From positions 1 to 45,443 of the forward strand of contig NZ_LLWQ01000189.1 of NCBI RefSeq assembly GCF_001447385.1: DNA of 45,443 nt, given 5' to 3'. This document shows positions 33,881-42,626 of the stretch, one piece after another (the stretch's first letter is position 1; each line of letters starts with the position of its first letter). The notes beneath the pieces are model-generated. The model was not told where the DNA came from and ran no database searches. It worked only from the letters and a program-made list of their open reading frames with translations. The position numbers were made by a program, and so were the translations under genes. Source of the stretch: Paracoccus sp. MKU1. GTDB taxonomy: Bacteria; Pseudomonadota; Alphaproteobacteria; Rhodobacterales; Rhodobacteraceae.

Positions 33881-34801
33881 TTAGGAGACAGGCTCCATCC
33901 GCAAACCGCCGATCGCGCCAGCCAGCCATTGGATAGCGCGGTCATCGGCGAAATTGCGGTGCACGGTCAAGCTGATCGGGATGTTCGGCAGATCGAAGGG
34001 CAGTTCCAGCAGCCGAAAGGCTCCTTCCACATTCACCCGCTCGGCGGCACTGCGCGGGTAAAGCGTCGCAAGATCGGTGTGGCGCACGATCTCGGGGGCG
34101 ACGGTGAAATGCACCAACCGTGCCGTGACCAAGCGGACCGCGCCGATGACCTGAAGCCGCTGGTCGATCAGGCGATAGCCGGGCGCCTGGGTCGAGACAT
34201 CGACATAGGTCAGAGCCGAGAATTCGGATTTGCTGAGCTTGCTGCCGCGGATGGGATGATCGCGCCGGACCAGGCAGACGAACTGGTCGTGAAAAAGCAG
34301 CGACGACTGGCATTCTTCGCTGAATCCGGGTGTGAAGCCCAGGGCGATGTCGACCTGCCCGGCCCGCAGCGCCGCCTCGGTCCCGAGATCGAGCAGGGGA
34401 ACCGATTCCAACCGGGCTGACGGTGCCTCGGCCTCCATGACGGCAAGCAGGGCGGGCAGGAAATAGAACTCGGCCACATCCGACATCGCCACGCGAAAGA
34501 CGCGGGTCGAGGTGGCGGCATCGAAGCGGCCTTGCTGTTGCAGCGAATGGCCCACGGTCTGCATGGCGCGGTCGAAGGCGATGAACAGCTGCGCGGCTGT
34601 GGGGGTCGGCATCATGGCGTTGCCGACACGGGTAAATAACGGATCGCCGAAATGGTCGCGCAGCCGGCGCAGGCCGTGGCTGACGGCGGGTTGGGTCAGG
34701 CCCAGCCGCTCGCTGGCGGCGGTGACACTTTGCAGGTCCCAGATCGCCAGGAACACCTTCATCAGGTTCAGATCGAACTTTTGCAGGTTTAGGTAACTCA
34801 T
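33881..34801 (-). CDS. LysR family regulator, NodD/NahR-like
   Basis: The 306-residue protein opens LQKFDLNLMKVFLAIWDLQS, with helix-turn-helix SVTAASERLGLTQPAVSHGLRR split over about residues 22-43, like NodD, NahR and LinR. These respond to aromatic or flavonoid compounds. The start at 34801 fits the family, although no strong ribosome site is seen. It lies downstream of the ABC transporter on the same strand, about 100 bases away. It may regulate the transporter and monooxygenase genes. Confidence 0.87.
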   Translation of the reverse strand: MSYLNLQKFDLNLMKVFLAIWDLQSVTAASERLGLTQPAVSHGLRRLRDHFGDPLFTRVGNAMMPTPTAAQLFIAFDRAMQTVGHSLQQQGRFDAATSTRVFRVAMSDVAEFYFLPALLAVMEAEAPSARLESVPLLDLGTEAALRAGQVDIALGFTPGFSEECQSSLLFHDQFVCLVRRDHPIRGSKLSKSEFSALTYVDVSTQAPGYRLIDQRLQVIGAVRLVTARLVHFTVAPEIVRHTDLATLYPRSAAERVNVEGAFRLLELPFDLPNIPISLTVHRNFADDRAIQWLAGAIGGLRMEPVS

Positions 34802-34898
34802 GCGATGATTGAACCCCTGCCTGTAAGGATCGCAACCGGATTCTTTGCAGGCAGGGGAAAAGGCGACAGACCGGGCGGCAGCGCCGCCCGGCAATGCA

Positions 34899-35705
34899 TC
34901 ACAGGAAGCGCTTGAGGGTCTTTTGCGTCACGATGCGGAATATCCTGTCGAACAGGAAGCCCAGGCAGCCGAGCGCAATGATGCCCACGAACACCCAGTC
35001 GGTGCGGGCGAAGTTGCGCGCAGTCCAGATTGTGGCCCCCAGCCCCTGTTGCGCTGAGACGATCTCGGCCGAAACCACTGTCAGGAACGAGTTGCCCATC
35101 GCGATCCGTGCCCCTGTGACCATGAAGGGAACGGTCGAGGGCAGGATGATCGAGGTCATTTCCTGCCGCTGGTTCGCGCCCAGGCTGCGGGCGGCCTGAA
35201 GACGCAGCGGGTTCACCGATTCCACGCCAGCAATGGTGTTCAGCGTGACGATGAAGATCGTGGTGTAGAAGATCAGCGCGATCTTGGTCAGTTCGCCCGG
35301 GCCAAGCCAGATGACCGCCAGCGTGACGAAGGCAATGGGGGGAATGAAGCGGAAGAACTCGATATAGGGGTCGACCAACATGCGCACTGTCCTGAACCGC
35401 CCCATGAACAGGCCCAGCGGCACGCCTAGGGCCACCCCGGCCGCCCATCCTGCGAAGATACGCGTGCCCGAGGCCCAGACCGAAGCCGCGAGCGAGCCGT
35501 CCAGCGCCATTTCCACCGCTGCGTTCCACACCATCAACGGCGAAGGCAGGAAAAGCGGCGAGGTCATGAGCGAGCAGACATGCCACAGCAGCAGCCCGCC
35601 GGAGATGGAAATGGCAGGGAGCAGGAACCGGCCGATCTGCTCCATGGAGAGGCTGCGGATTCGGGTTGCGATCATCTTGCTCGATCCGTTGGTGATATAG
35701 GTCAT
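34899..35705 (-). CDS. ABC transporter permease (SsuC/TauC type)
   Basis: The 268-residue membrane protein has about six spans and the permease EAA loop (LQAARSLGANQRQEMTSIIL). It belongs to the sulfonate/nitrate/taurine/thiamine-precursor importer group; relatives also carry phthalate-type aromatic acids. The start overlaps the ATPase stop (ATGA at 35702-35705). It should form the channel of the importer with the two genes before it. Confidence 0.9.
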   Translation of the reverse strand: MTYITNGSSKMIATRIRSLSMEQIGRFLLPAISISGGLLLWHVCSLMTSPLFLPSPLMVWNAAVEMALDGSLAASVWASGTRIFAGWAAGVALGVPLGLFMGRFRTVRMLVDPYIEFFRFIPPIAFVTLAVIWLGPGELTKIALIFYTTIFIVTLNTIAGVESVNPLRLQAARSLGANQRQEMTSIILPSTVPFMVTGARIAMGNSFLTVVSAEIVSAQQGLGATIWTARNFARTDWVFVGIIALGCLGFLFDRIFRIVTQKTLKRFL

Positions 35706-36502
35706 TCTGCCGCCTCCTTTCTGCTCGACAGGCCCTGCTGGGCCAGGGCTCGAGTCACTTCGGCGCCGATTTCGTCGCGCAGCTGCCGGAAGATCTCCAG
35801 CGCCGCGGGATCGGCCTGGTCGCGAGGATGGCTCAGCCCGACCTCCTTGACTGATTTGATCCCGGCCGCGGGGCCCGCCGTCATCACGACGACCCGGTCG
35901 GCCAGCAGGACGGCTTCCCAGATGTCATGGGTCACAAAGACGATAGTGCAGCCGGTGGCGCGCCAGATCCGGTCCAACTCTTCTTGCAAGACCTCGCGGG
36001 TCTGGGCGTCCAAGGCGCCGAAGGGTTCGTCCATCAGGACCACAGCCGGCTCGTTGATTAGGACACGGGCTATCTGGGCGCGTTGCCGCATGCCGCCCGA
36101 CAGCTGCGCCGGAAACCGTTCGGCGGCGTGGCTCAGGCCGACCAGTCCGATATAATGGTCTGCCTTTTGCCGCCGCACCTGCGAAGGGACGCCGCGCAGG
36201 CGCAGCCCATATTCGACGTTCTGCCGGATGGTCAGCCAGGGGAAAAGTACTTCTGACGACTGGAAGACCACCCCGCGGTCAATGCCGGGGCCGACGACCG
36301 GCTTGCCGGCCACTGTCATGGTGCCCGTGACCGGCAGGAAACCGGCGATGGCGTTCAGCAGCGTGGATTTCCCGCAGCCGCTGGGGCCCAGCAGGCAAAT
36401 GAACTCGCCTGGGCGGATGTCCAGGCTGAAGCCCGATACGATCTGCGCCACCCCGAACGAGATCCCGACCTGCGAAAGCGTGATTGATGCGCCGTTTCCC
36501 AT
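35702..36502 (-). CDS. ABC transporter ATP-binding protein (SsuB/TauB type)
   Basis: The 266-residue ATPase has Walker A GPSGCGKST, Q-loop VVFQSSEVLFPWLT, signature LSGGMRQRAQIARVL, Walker B VVLMDEPFGALDAQT and H-loop VTHDIWEA. The start at 36502 lies four bases after the stop of the binding protein gene; a longer frame would overlap that gene. It drives the importer. Confidence 0.92.
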   Translation of the reverse strand: MGNGASITLSQVGISFGVAQIVSGFSLDIRPGEFICLLGPSGCGKSTLLNAIAGFLPVTGTMTVAGKPVVGPGIDRGVVFQSSEVLFPWLTIRQNVEYGLRLRGVPSQVRRQKADHYIGLVGLSHAAERFPAQLSGGMRQRAQIARVLINEPAVVLMDEPFGALDAQTREVLQEELDRIWRATGCTIVFVTHDIWEAVLLADRVVVMTAGPAAGIKSVKEVGLSHPRDQADPAALEIFRQLRDEIGAEVTRALAQQGLSSRKEAAE

Positions 36503-36506
36503 GCCA

Positions 36507-37454
36507 TCAACCCTTGAAGAATCCGGTCTGCATGTCGTTGCGATAGGGGACCACGCCATCGGTCACCTTGCTGTCGGCCAGGAACTGCGCCATGCGGTCA
36601 TAGCTTTCCAGGTCGGCGGGCGTGAAGTCGCGCACGACGGCCGTGTAGTCCTGCATCGCTTGCAAGCTGGTCGCCTCGGGGATGCCGGTCTCGGCCTTGA
36701 TCGCCCTTGCGGCGCGCTCGGGATCGTTGCGCACGATCTCGGCGCCCTTTGCCAGGCCGCGCAGCACCGCCTCGCAATCTCCCTTGCGGCTGTCCAGCAG
36801 CGCGGCGCTGGCCGTCAGCCATTGCGTCGAGAGATAGCCCACATCCGCGCTGTTCAGCATGATCTTGCCGCCCTGCTGAACGCCCAGAGCAGGCCATGGC
36901 TCCCACACGAAATATCCGTCGATATCGCCCCGTGCCAGCAGCGCCGGCAGTTCCGGCGGACCCGAGGGCACGAACTCGATCACCGCTTCGTCCAGGCCCA
37001 GCTTGGCGATCGTCAGACGGGTCGCATACTCGCTGATCGAGCCCATGACCACGCCAAGCTTCTTGATCTGCTTGGCATCGTTGATGTCGGAGTGGACGAC
37101 CAGCTTGGTATAGGTGCCGGATTCGTAGACCACCGCCAATGGCCGCAACTCGGCGCGAGGAAGGCGCAGGATGCTCGTCGGTTCCGAGGCACAGGCCATA
37201 TCGACCTGGCCGGCGACAAGCGCGTTCATCGCCTCGCCACCGTCGGTATAGGTCTGCACGTCGACCGCGACATTCTCTGCCTCGAACAACTTCTCGTTCG
37301 CAGCGACGAAGAATGCGGCAAAGACCGGATCGGAGCCGACGGCGATGCGGATCGGCGCCCCCTGGGAGAAGGCGATGCGCGCGCTTAGCGCAGCGATGGT
37401 CAGACCGGCGCTGGCGGTCAACAGGCTGCGACGGGAGAGCGATGTTTTCTGCAT
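36507..37454 (-). CDS. ABC transporter substrate-binding protein (SsuA/NMT1-like)
   Basis: The 315-residue protein has a signal sequence with a twin-arginine pair (SLSRRSLLTASAGLTIAALS) and a likely cut before QGAPIRIAVG. The mature part follows the NMT1/SsuA type 2 binding fold (GEAMNALVAGQVDMACASEP, LPALLARGDIDGYFVWEPW). Twin-arginine signals are common in this family in Rhodobacteraceae. The ligand may be the aromatic compound degraded here. It is the first gene of the importer triad; the V4R gene ends 29 bases upstream. Confidence 0.9.
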   Translation of the reverse strand: MQKTSLSRRSLLTASAGLTIAALSARIAFSQGAPIRIAVGSDPVFAAFFVAANEKLFEAENVAVDVQTYTDGGEAMNALVAGQVDMACASEPTSILRLPRAELRPLAVVYESGTYTKLVVHSDINDAKQIKKLGVVMGSISEYATRLTIAKLGLDEAVIEFVPSGPPELPALLARGDIDGYFVWEPWPALGVQQGGKIMLNSADVGYLSTQWLTASAALLDSRKGDCEAVLRGLAKGAEIVRNDPERAARAIKAETGIPEATSLQAMQDYTAVVRDFTPADLESYDRMAQFLADSKVTDGVVPYRNDMQTGFFKG

Positions 37455-37483
37455 GTGGTTCCCTATTGGCTGAGACTGGCTTC

Positions 37484-38041
37484 TTATGCTTGGTTTGTTT
37501 GTTCAACGGTGGCGCCGGGTTGGAGGCAGGTGAAGTGGCAAGTGTCGCCACCGTGGCAGGCTGCGCAATGCGTCTCTATCACCTTCCCGCCGTTGCCGAA
37601 TATCTGCGCGGCGATGGCGGTCAGCATGCCTTGGATTGGGGCGCATGCCGGCTGGGAGGCTGGCTGCGCGATGCCCGCGGCGAAGGGGCTGTTGCGGACC
37701 GTCAACCCATAGTTGCCGTCTTGCCCGGCCTGAAACCTCCAGAGCCCCCAGCCCAGATCTGCCGAGATCTGTTCGATGACCCGCAGCAGGGCCTCGAAAT
37801 TGCCCGGCCGGGCCTGAAGATAGGCCGTGACCGAGCGCCCGCCGAACTCGGCGACCGAGCCGGCGAGCGCCGCCAGCGCTTCGGCCCGCGCGGAAGTGGG
37901 CAGTCGGTCGAACATGCCCATCAGCGCGTCGGGGCGCATGATCAGATAGCGGATCGGGCCATCCGACAATTGCCCCGTTTCGTGGTCATGATGCAGCCGC
38001 TGGCGAAAGCGCCGGGCGGTGTCGACGCTTGCCGCCGTCAT
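37484..38041 (-). CDS. V4R (4-vinyl reductase-like) domain protein
   Basis: The 185-residue protein looks like a single V4R domain: FEALLRVIEQISADLGWGLW, NSPFAAG and a C-terminal ETHCAACHGGDTCHF with the family's cysteines. V4R domains bind small hydrocarbons and occur as sensors (XylR/DmpR inputs) or with tetrapyrrole and aromatic enzymes. There is no DNA-binding or output domain. It overlaps the monooxygenase stop by four bases (ATGA), so they are made together. It might be a ligand-binding partner or an accessory of the monooxygenase. Confidence 0.75.
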   Translation of the reverse strand: MTAASVDTARRFRQRLHHDHETGQLSDGPIRYLIMRPDALMGMFDRLPTSARAEALAALAGSVAEFGGRSVTAYLQARPGNFEALLRVIEQISADLGWGLWRFQAGQDGNYGLTVRNSPFAAGIAQPASQPACAPIQGMLTAIAAQIFGNGGKVIETHCAACHGGDTCHFTCLQPGATVEQTNQA

Positions 38042-39222
38042 GGAAAGCCCGGCGTCGGTGGCAGGCCGGCAAGCAGAGCACCCGCCTGCTCCAGCGTAAC
38101 GTCATTCAATGCGGCGTGCTGTGTGACGACCAGGCTGTCGCGAAGGATTTGCTGCATCCGGTGGGTGCTTTGTACCGCGCCCATGCCGACGATCCGGAAA
38201 CAGGTCTGGATCACTTCCGCGCCGATATGTGCGGCATGTGTGGCGCTGAGTCGCAGAAGGGTGTTCAGCTCCAGAGGCACGTCGTCGCCTGCTTGCAGAA
38301 CCTGCCATGCTTGCTCGGCGGTTTCATAGAAGAACAGCCGTGCGCTGCGCAGCTTGGCTTCGCCCTCGGCCAGGCTGCTGCGGAAATAGCCGCGATCCGC
38401 CAGCCGGCTGGCACCGGGCATCAGTTTGGCCCCACCCGACATTTCTGCAGCGAGATCCAGGGCACCGCGTGCCAGGCCAAGGTTGCAGGCGGCGTGAACC
38501 TCGGCCTGAAAGGCCAGCGGCGGGTAACGGTATAGCGGCTCATCGATCCGCGCGGGCGCGGCGCGGGCGCAGATCCATTCGTCGGCGACGAATTTGTCCT
38601 TTAGCTGCGTGTCATGGCTGCCAGTGCCCTGCATCCCCATGACCTGCCAGTTATCGATGATTTCCACCTCATCTGCCGGACAGACGGCCATATGTGCGAT
38701 CGGAGGGCCGCCCGCACCATCGTCGACGGCGATGCCGACTCCGATCCAGTCGGCGCCCTTGCAGCCGCTTGCGAAGCGCCAGCGGCCGCTGATACGCCAG
38801 CCGCCATCGGTGCGGGTGGCCTTGCTCAGCGGGTAGAGGCCGCCGGCATAGACCTGGTCTGGGCCGTCAGCATAGATCATGGCCTGGGTTTCGACGGGCA
38901 GAGCCGCCAGATAGGTGTTGGCGGACCCGAAGGCGGCGACCCAGGCAGCGGATCCGTCCACTACGCCAATCCGTTCGATCATCCGCAAGAACAGGTGGGG
39001 AGCCATGGGCGTGCCGCCGAACCGGCTGGGCGTGGCCGACCGGAAAATGCCCGCCTTCTTCATCTGTGCGATGACATCGCGGGGAATGTGGCGCAATTCC
39101 TGGAATTGCTGGCGCTGTTCGATGATCAGCGCCAGCAATGCGTCGAATTCGGCATCCTGCGGGCTGGGATTGTCGCTGGCATGAAGACGCTGCGGAGTCG
39201 AGAATCCCTGAGAAAGATACAT
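38038..39222 (-). CDS. Flavin-dependent monooxygenase of the acyl-CoA dehydrogenase fold
   Basis: The 394-residue protein has the acyl-CoA dehydrogenase-like domains of HpaH C2/HsaA/DszC monooxygenases: GIFRSATPSRFGG near the start, GGLYPLSKATRTDGGWRISG in the beta domain, GMQGTGSHD and a helical C-terminus. Such two-component enzymes use reduced flavin from a separate reductase to hydroxylate phenols or attack heteroatoms. Two flavin reductase genes are in the island (21305 and 32704). The ATG at 39222 follows AGGAAAG; the frame is open further upstream into AT-rich sequence without support. A palindrome matching one before the intradiol gene lies about 230 bases upstream. Confidence 0.85.
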   Translation of the reverse strand: MYLSQGFSTPQRLHASDNPSPQDAEFDALLALIIEQRQQFQELRHIPRDVIAQMKKAGIFRSATPSRFGGTPMAPHLFLRMIERIGVVDGSAAWVAAFGSANTYLAALPVETQAMIYADGPDQVYAGGLYPLSKATRTDGGWRISGRWRFASGCKGADWIGVGIAVDDGAGGPPIAHMAVCPADEVEIIDNWQVMGMQGTGSHDTQLKDKFVADEWICARAAPARIDEPLYRYPPLAFQAEVHAACNLGLARGALDLAAEMSGGAKLMPGASRLADRGYFRSSLAEGEAKLRSARLFFYETAEQAWQVLQAGDDVPLELNTLLRLSATHAAHIGAEVIQTCFRIVGMGAVQSTHRMQQILRDSLVVTQHAALNDVTLEQAGALLAGLPPTPGFP

Positions 39223-39629
39223 GGCTGCTTTCCTGTTGGCGATATTGTTGCTGATCGGCGTTGATGGACTGAATCCTCGGTCCGGACCATTTTTCCAATG
39301 CATATTTCTTAATATCTGAATGAAAATCATGCATGGTCTTGTCGATCTCGGCATGCATTGGCGTTTCGCGCTATATGGTGTTGATTTAAAGGGAGTATCG
39401 ATGGAATACGGACTGGAATGCCGCCGTTGCCCCCGTAGTGTCATGACGATTATGATATCGCATGATACCATGCCTTACCTTCGGAATGCTCTGAAACGCG
39501 GCGGATGAGAAGGCCACGTAGGCCAGAGAGGCGCGGCACGGACTGCTCGACGGCCTTGCGGGAAAGCGGCGATGACGATGACCGGCGGGGCGGTTATCCT
39601 GCGTCATCGCAGCGAGAGGGGGGCGACAG
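39223..39629. other. Long intergenic stretch with composition change
   Basis: The first 280 bases are AT-richer and belong to the promoter side of the monooxygenase gene, including a palindrome at 39454-39469. From about 39505 the sequence turns GC-rich and leads to the FucU/RbsD gene. No convincing gene is seen in either part. The change marks a probable joint. Confidence 0.5.
39454..39469 (-). promoter_or_regulatory. Palindrome matching the one before the intradiol dioxygenase gene
   Basis: Read on the minus strand it is GGTATCATGCGATATC, which agrees at 14 of 16 positions with GGTATCATGAGATACC at 22098-22113. Both lie before catabolic genes of the same island, about 100 and 230 bases from the starts. 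A shared regulator is likely, though one half site here is imperfect. Confidence 0.55.
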
Positions 39630-40064
39630 GTGCTGAAGGGAATCGATCCGCTGATCGGGCCGGAGGTGTTGGCCGTGTTGGCGCAGATGGGTCATGGCGA
39701 CGAGATCGCGATGGTCGACGCGAACTTTCCAGCGGCCTCGGTGGCGGCGAGGACCGTTTGCCGCAACGTCCTGCATATGGATCGCGATGCGATCCGGTGC
39801 CTGCGCGCGGTGCTGTCGCTACTGCCTCTGGACCGGTACGAACCCGATCCGGTTCTGACCATGCAGGTGGTCGGCGATCCCGACGCCATCCCCGAGGTGG
39901 TGGCCGAGGCCGCACCGCTGCTGGCGCACGAGGGCATCGCCCCCGCCTCGCTGGAGCGGTTCGCCTTCTACCGGCGGGCGGAGGGCTGTTTTGCCATCCT
40001 GCGGACCGCCGAGAGGCGCCCCTATGGCAACTTCATCCTGCGCAAGGGCGTGATCGGCGGCTAG
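39630..40064 (+). CDS. fucU: FucU/RbsD family sugar mutarotase
   Basis: The 144-residue protein starts VLKGIDPLIGPEVLAVLAQM and has GHGDEIAMVDANFPA, the family signature with the catalytic His and Asp, and ends PYGNFILRKGVIGG. RbsD and FucU interconvert sugar anomers, mostly fucose or ribose. A GTG start at 39630 follows a GAGGGGGG run. It overlaps an IclR remnant at its 3' end by four bases on the opposite strand. No sugar pathway is around it, so it looks like a remnant of another operon. Confidence 0.87.
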   Translation: MLKGIDPLIGPEVLAVLAQMGHGDEIAMVDANFPAASVAARTVCRNVLHMDRDAIRCLRAVLSLLPLDRYEPDPVLTMQVVGDPDAIPEVVAEAAPLLAHEGIAPASLERFAFYRRAEGCFAILRTAERRPYGNFILRKGVIGG

Positions 40065-40373
40065 GTGGGCAGGTCCAGCGCCAGGGACCGCGCCAGCCGG
40101 ACGAGGCAGGCCAGCGTGGCGTCGCGCTGACCGGCGCCGGTATCGCCGGGATGCTCGATATAGGCGCAGGTCAGGACCGCCATGGCATCGCCCGAGGGAC
40201 CCAGCACCGGCACGCTGAGGTCGGTGACGCCGACCGCCTGGCGCGACGGCGCGACGCGGAACCCTTGCCTGCGCACCTCCGCCAGATCGGCTTCCGCCTC
40301 GGCCAAACGCGTTGCGGCATCCGGAACGCCCCATTGTCCCAGCGTTTCCGCCAGCCGGTCGGGATGCTGGAAT
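40061..40373 (-). pseudogene. IclR family regulator, C-terminal part, cut by IS66
   Basis: The frame from about 40373 to the stop at 40061 encodes QHPDRLAETLGQWGVPDAAT, then LAEVRRQGFRVAPSRQAVGV and VPVLGPSGDAMAVLTCAYIE, the end of an IclR effector-binding domain. The DNA-binding half is missing. The sequence ends exactly where the IS66 terminal repeat begins at 40374, so the transposon cut the gene. Confidence 0.8.
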
Positions 40374-40393
40374 GTAACCGTCCGGTCTGACCG

Positions 40394-41968
40394 CTATCCG
40401 TTCCAGCGCCACGGCAGCAGGTTCTCGACCTTGTTGATCTTGTAGTCGGGGATGCGGGCGATGGTGTCGGCGAGCCAGGCTTGGGGATCGACGGCGTTGA
40501 GCTTGGCTGTCTCGATCATGGTGTAGGCGATGGCGGCGGCCTTGCCGCCCGCCTCCGAGCCGACGAAGAGGTAGTTCTTCCGCCCGAGGGTGATGGCGCG
40601 CATGCCGCGTTCGGCAGCGTTGTTGTCCAACTCCAGGATACCGTGGTCGAGGTAGGGGCGCAGGCGTTCCATCCGCGACAGCGCGTAGCGGATTGCCGCC
40701 GCGAGCGGAGATTTTCCCGAGATCGTGGTGAGTTGCATGGCTAGCCAGGCCTCGAGATCATCGAAGACAGGGGCGGCATGGGCCTTTCGCAACTCTGCGC
40801 GACGATCAGGTGGCGACCCTCGAGCTTCCTTTTCGACGGCATATAGCTGGGCGATCCGTCCGATGGCCTCTTCGGCGATGGGGGAGCCTTGCGACCGGTG
40901 GATATCGACGAACTTGCGTCGGACATGGGCCATGCAGGCGACCTCGCGGATGGCGCCGGAACGATAGAGATCGTTGAGCCCGGCATAGCCGTCGGCATGC
41001 ATCCAGCCGCGGAAGCGGGCGAGATGGTCCTTTGGATGCTGGCCTTTGCGGTCGCCCGAGAAGCGATAGTGAGCCATTGGGGCGCCATTGGTTCAAGCCC
41101 AATGGCGAACGCGGCAGGCGGAGCATCGCTGCCCCAGGGCCGTTCGTCGCACGCATAGGTCCAGAGCCGTGCTGTTTGCGTCTTGCCGGTGCCGGGCGCC
41201 AGCATCCGCACCGGTGTATCATCGGCAAAGATCGCCTCGGCCGAGAGGACATGGCGGCCGATGGCATCGGCGAGAGGTTCCAGCAGGGCGGTGGTCTTGC
41301 CAGCCCAGTCGGCCAGGGTGGAGCGGTCGAGATCGAGTCCTTCGCGATCGAAGATCTGGCTCTGGCGGTAAAGCGGCAGATGGTCGGCATACTTGCTGAC
41401 CAGCACATGGGCGAGCAGGCCGGGGCCGGGACGGCCGCGCTCGATGGGTCGCGAGGGCAGCGGGGCCTAGACGAAGCGCTCGCAGCAGTAGCAGGTCAGT
41501 CGGGGCCGGACGATGCGGTTCACGATGAAGCGGCCGGGAACATATTCCAGTTCCTCGTTCGGCACGGCCCTCGGACCGGTGGCGGGCTCGTGCCTCACCG
41601 TCCTCGCCGATCCGGCGCAGGCGCCCGCCGCACTCGGCACAGGCATCGGCGCCGGGGGTCAGTTCCACCTCCATCCGGGGAATGTGGTCCGGGATCGGGC
41701 GGCGCTTGGGTTTGCCCTTCTCCTCGATGTCCGGCAGCTTAATCCGTGCCGTCATCGCGGCGGCGGCGATCTCGCTGGTCTCAGGGGCCAACTGAAGCTG
41801 CTCCGCCGTCTCGGACGACACGCCAAACCGATATGCGCGGTGCCCGGCCAGCTGGTGTCGGAGCTTCTCGATCAGGATCGCCTGGGCCTTCACCTCGGCC
41901 AGAAGCCGCGCAGTGAAGCTGCGCAACTCCTCGGGATCTTCCGGCAAGGTCAGGGTTTGCTCGAGCAT
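40394..41968 (-). pseudogene. IS66 transposase (tnpC), frameshifted with an internal stop
   Basis: Three frames together give a full TnpC. From 41968 it reads MLEQTLTLPEDPEELRSF with the leucine-rich helix and ADACAECGGRLRRIGEDG. It shifts near 41590 to EELEYVPGRFIVNRIVRPRL, meets a TAG at 41467-41469, continues through VLVSKYADHLPLYRQSQIF and RLWTYACDERPWG, and shifts again near 41080-41130 to HYRFSGDRKGQHP. It ends ELDNNAAERGMRAITLGRKN and WRWNG. At least two frameshifts and one stop make it inactive. Confidence 0.87.
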
Positions 41969-41986
41969 GGGAGAAGTTTACCCCAC

Positions 41987-42007
41987 GGGATTCCTTGTGG
42001 GAATCCC
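41987..42007. repeat. Hairpin between tnpB and tnpC
   Basis: GGGATTCC (41987-41994) and GGAATCCC (42000-42007) form an 8-base perfect stem with a TTGTG loop, 19 bases upstream of the tnpC start. It probably belongs to the IS66 leader and may limit tnpC expression. Confidence 0.4.
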
Positions 42008-42027
42008 CTGGTTGCCGAGCGGTCGGA

Positions 42028-42108
42028 TTATCCCGCTGCCAGCGGGCGCCAGGTCCGTTCCGGGGTCCGCCAGTCGATCCTCTCCAGCGAGGGTATACAG
42101 GAATATCC
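42028..42108 (-). pseudogene. IS66 tnpB, last codons only
   Basis: The frame ending with TAA at 42028-42030 reads LERIDWRTPERTWRPLAAG, the typical C-terminus of IS66 TnpB (IS66 Orf2). Only about 20-26 residues remain before the sequence changes to the recombinase element. This confirms that IS66 is truncated here, not just short. Confidence 0.7.
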
Positions 42109-42121
42109 CCTCTGGTGAGTC

Positions 42122-42478
42122 TGATGAATCCTTTCCGGAAGAGATCCGTGTGCTCGATCCGCGTCATCCGCTGTATGGCAAAGTCTTCCGGGTGCTCGGC
42201 AGATCAGGCCATGGGGAGGCAATTTCGAGCCGTCCTACGAAGTTGAATACCGAAACGGCGTCACGCTGCTCGTGCCGGTCGCTGCGGTTGAACATCAGGA
42301 TCTTCCGAACGCCAGAACCAAACTCAGCGTTGATGCTTTGTTTGATCTACTAAATATGGTAGAGTGCCTGCATCATCATGAGCACCGCACCCGAACATCT
42401 CTGGACAATGCTGCCGCCGGCCCTGCGACGACAGATCGTCGACGACATTGCCGCGGTTCTGGCGGAGGTTTCCCGTGA
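42122..42478 (+). pseudogene. DUF5372-type small protein of a serine-recombinase element, frameshifted
   Basis: The frame with EEIRVLDPRHPLYGKVFRVL changes near 42215 to GGNFEPSYEVEYRNGVTLLV and then TKLSVDALFDLLNMVECLHH, ending at a TGA that overlaps the recombinase ATG by one base. From memory, this small protein precedes large serine recombinases in Rhizobiales and Rhodobacterales elements (DUF5372). One missing base at the GGGG run explains the break. The N-terminus is cut by the IS66 joint. Confidence 0.65.
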
Positions 42479-42626
42479 TGTCCGAATTGATCCAGGCAAC
42501 GCATCTGAAGCGCAGGGCGGTCGTCTACATCCGGCAGTCGACGCCGCACCAGGTCGTGAGCAACCAGGAAAGCCTGCGGCTTCAATATGCACTTCGCCAA
42601 CGCGCCCGCGAACTTGGATGGCATGA
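42378..42626 (+). CDS. Possible small accessory protein of the recombinase element
   Basis: An overlapping frame starts MSTAPEHLWTMLPPALRRQI and VDDIAAVLAEV, a plausible helical protein, then runs on inside the recombinase gene in a frame with no sense. It overlaps both DUF5372 and the recombinase. Only the first 33 or so residues look real. Confidence 0.3.
   Translation: MSTAPEHLWTMLPPALRRQIVDDIAAVLAEVSRDVRIDPGNASEAQGGRLHPAVDAAPGREQPGKPAASICTSPTRPRTWMA

Larger units (their letters stand above)
40374..42108 (-). mobile_element. IS66-family element, degenerate and truncated
   Basis: The left end at 40374 starts GTAACCGTCCGGTCTGACCG, matching IS66-type terminal repeats that begin with GTAA. 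The element runs on the minus strand through a broken tnpC and the last codons of tnpB. The rest of tnpB, tnpA and the other terminal repeat are absent. Sequence after about 42108 belongs to a recombinase element. A target duplication cannot be scored. Confidence 0.8.
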
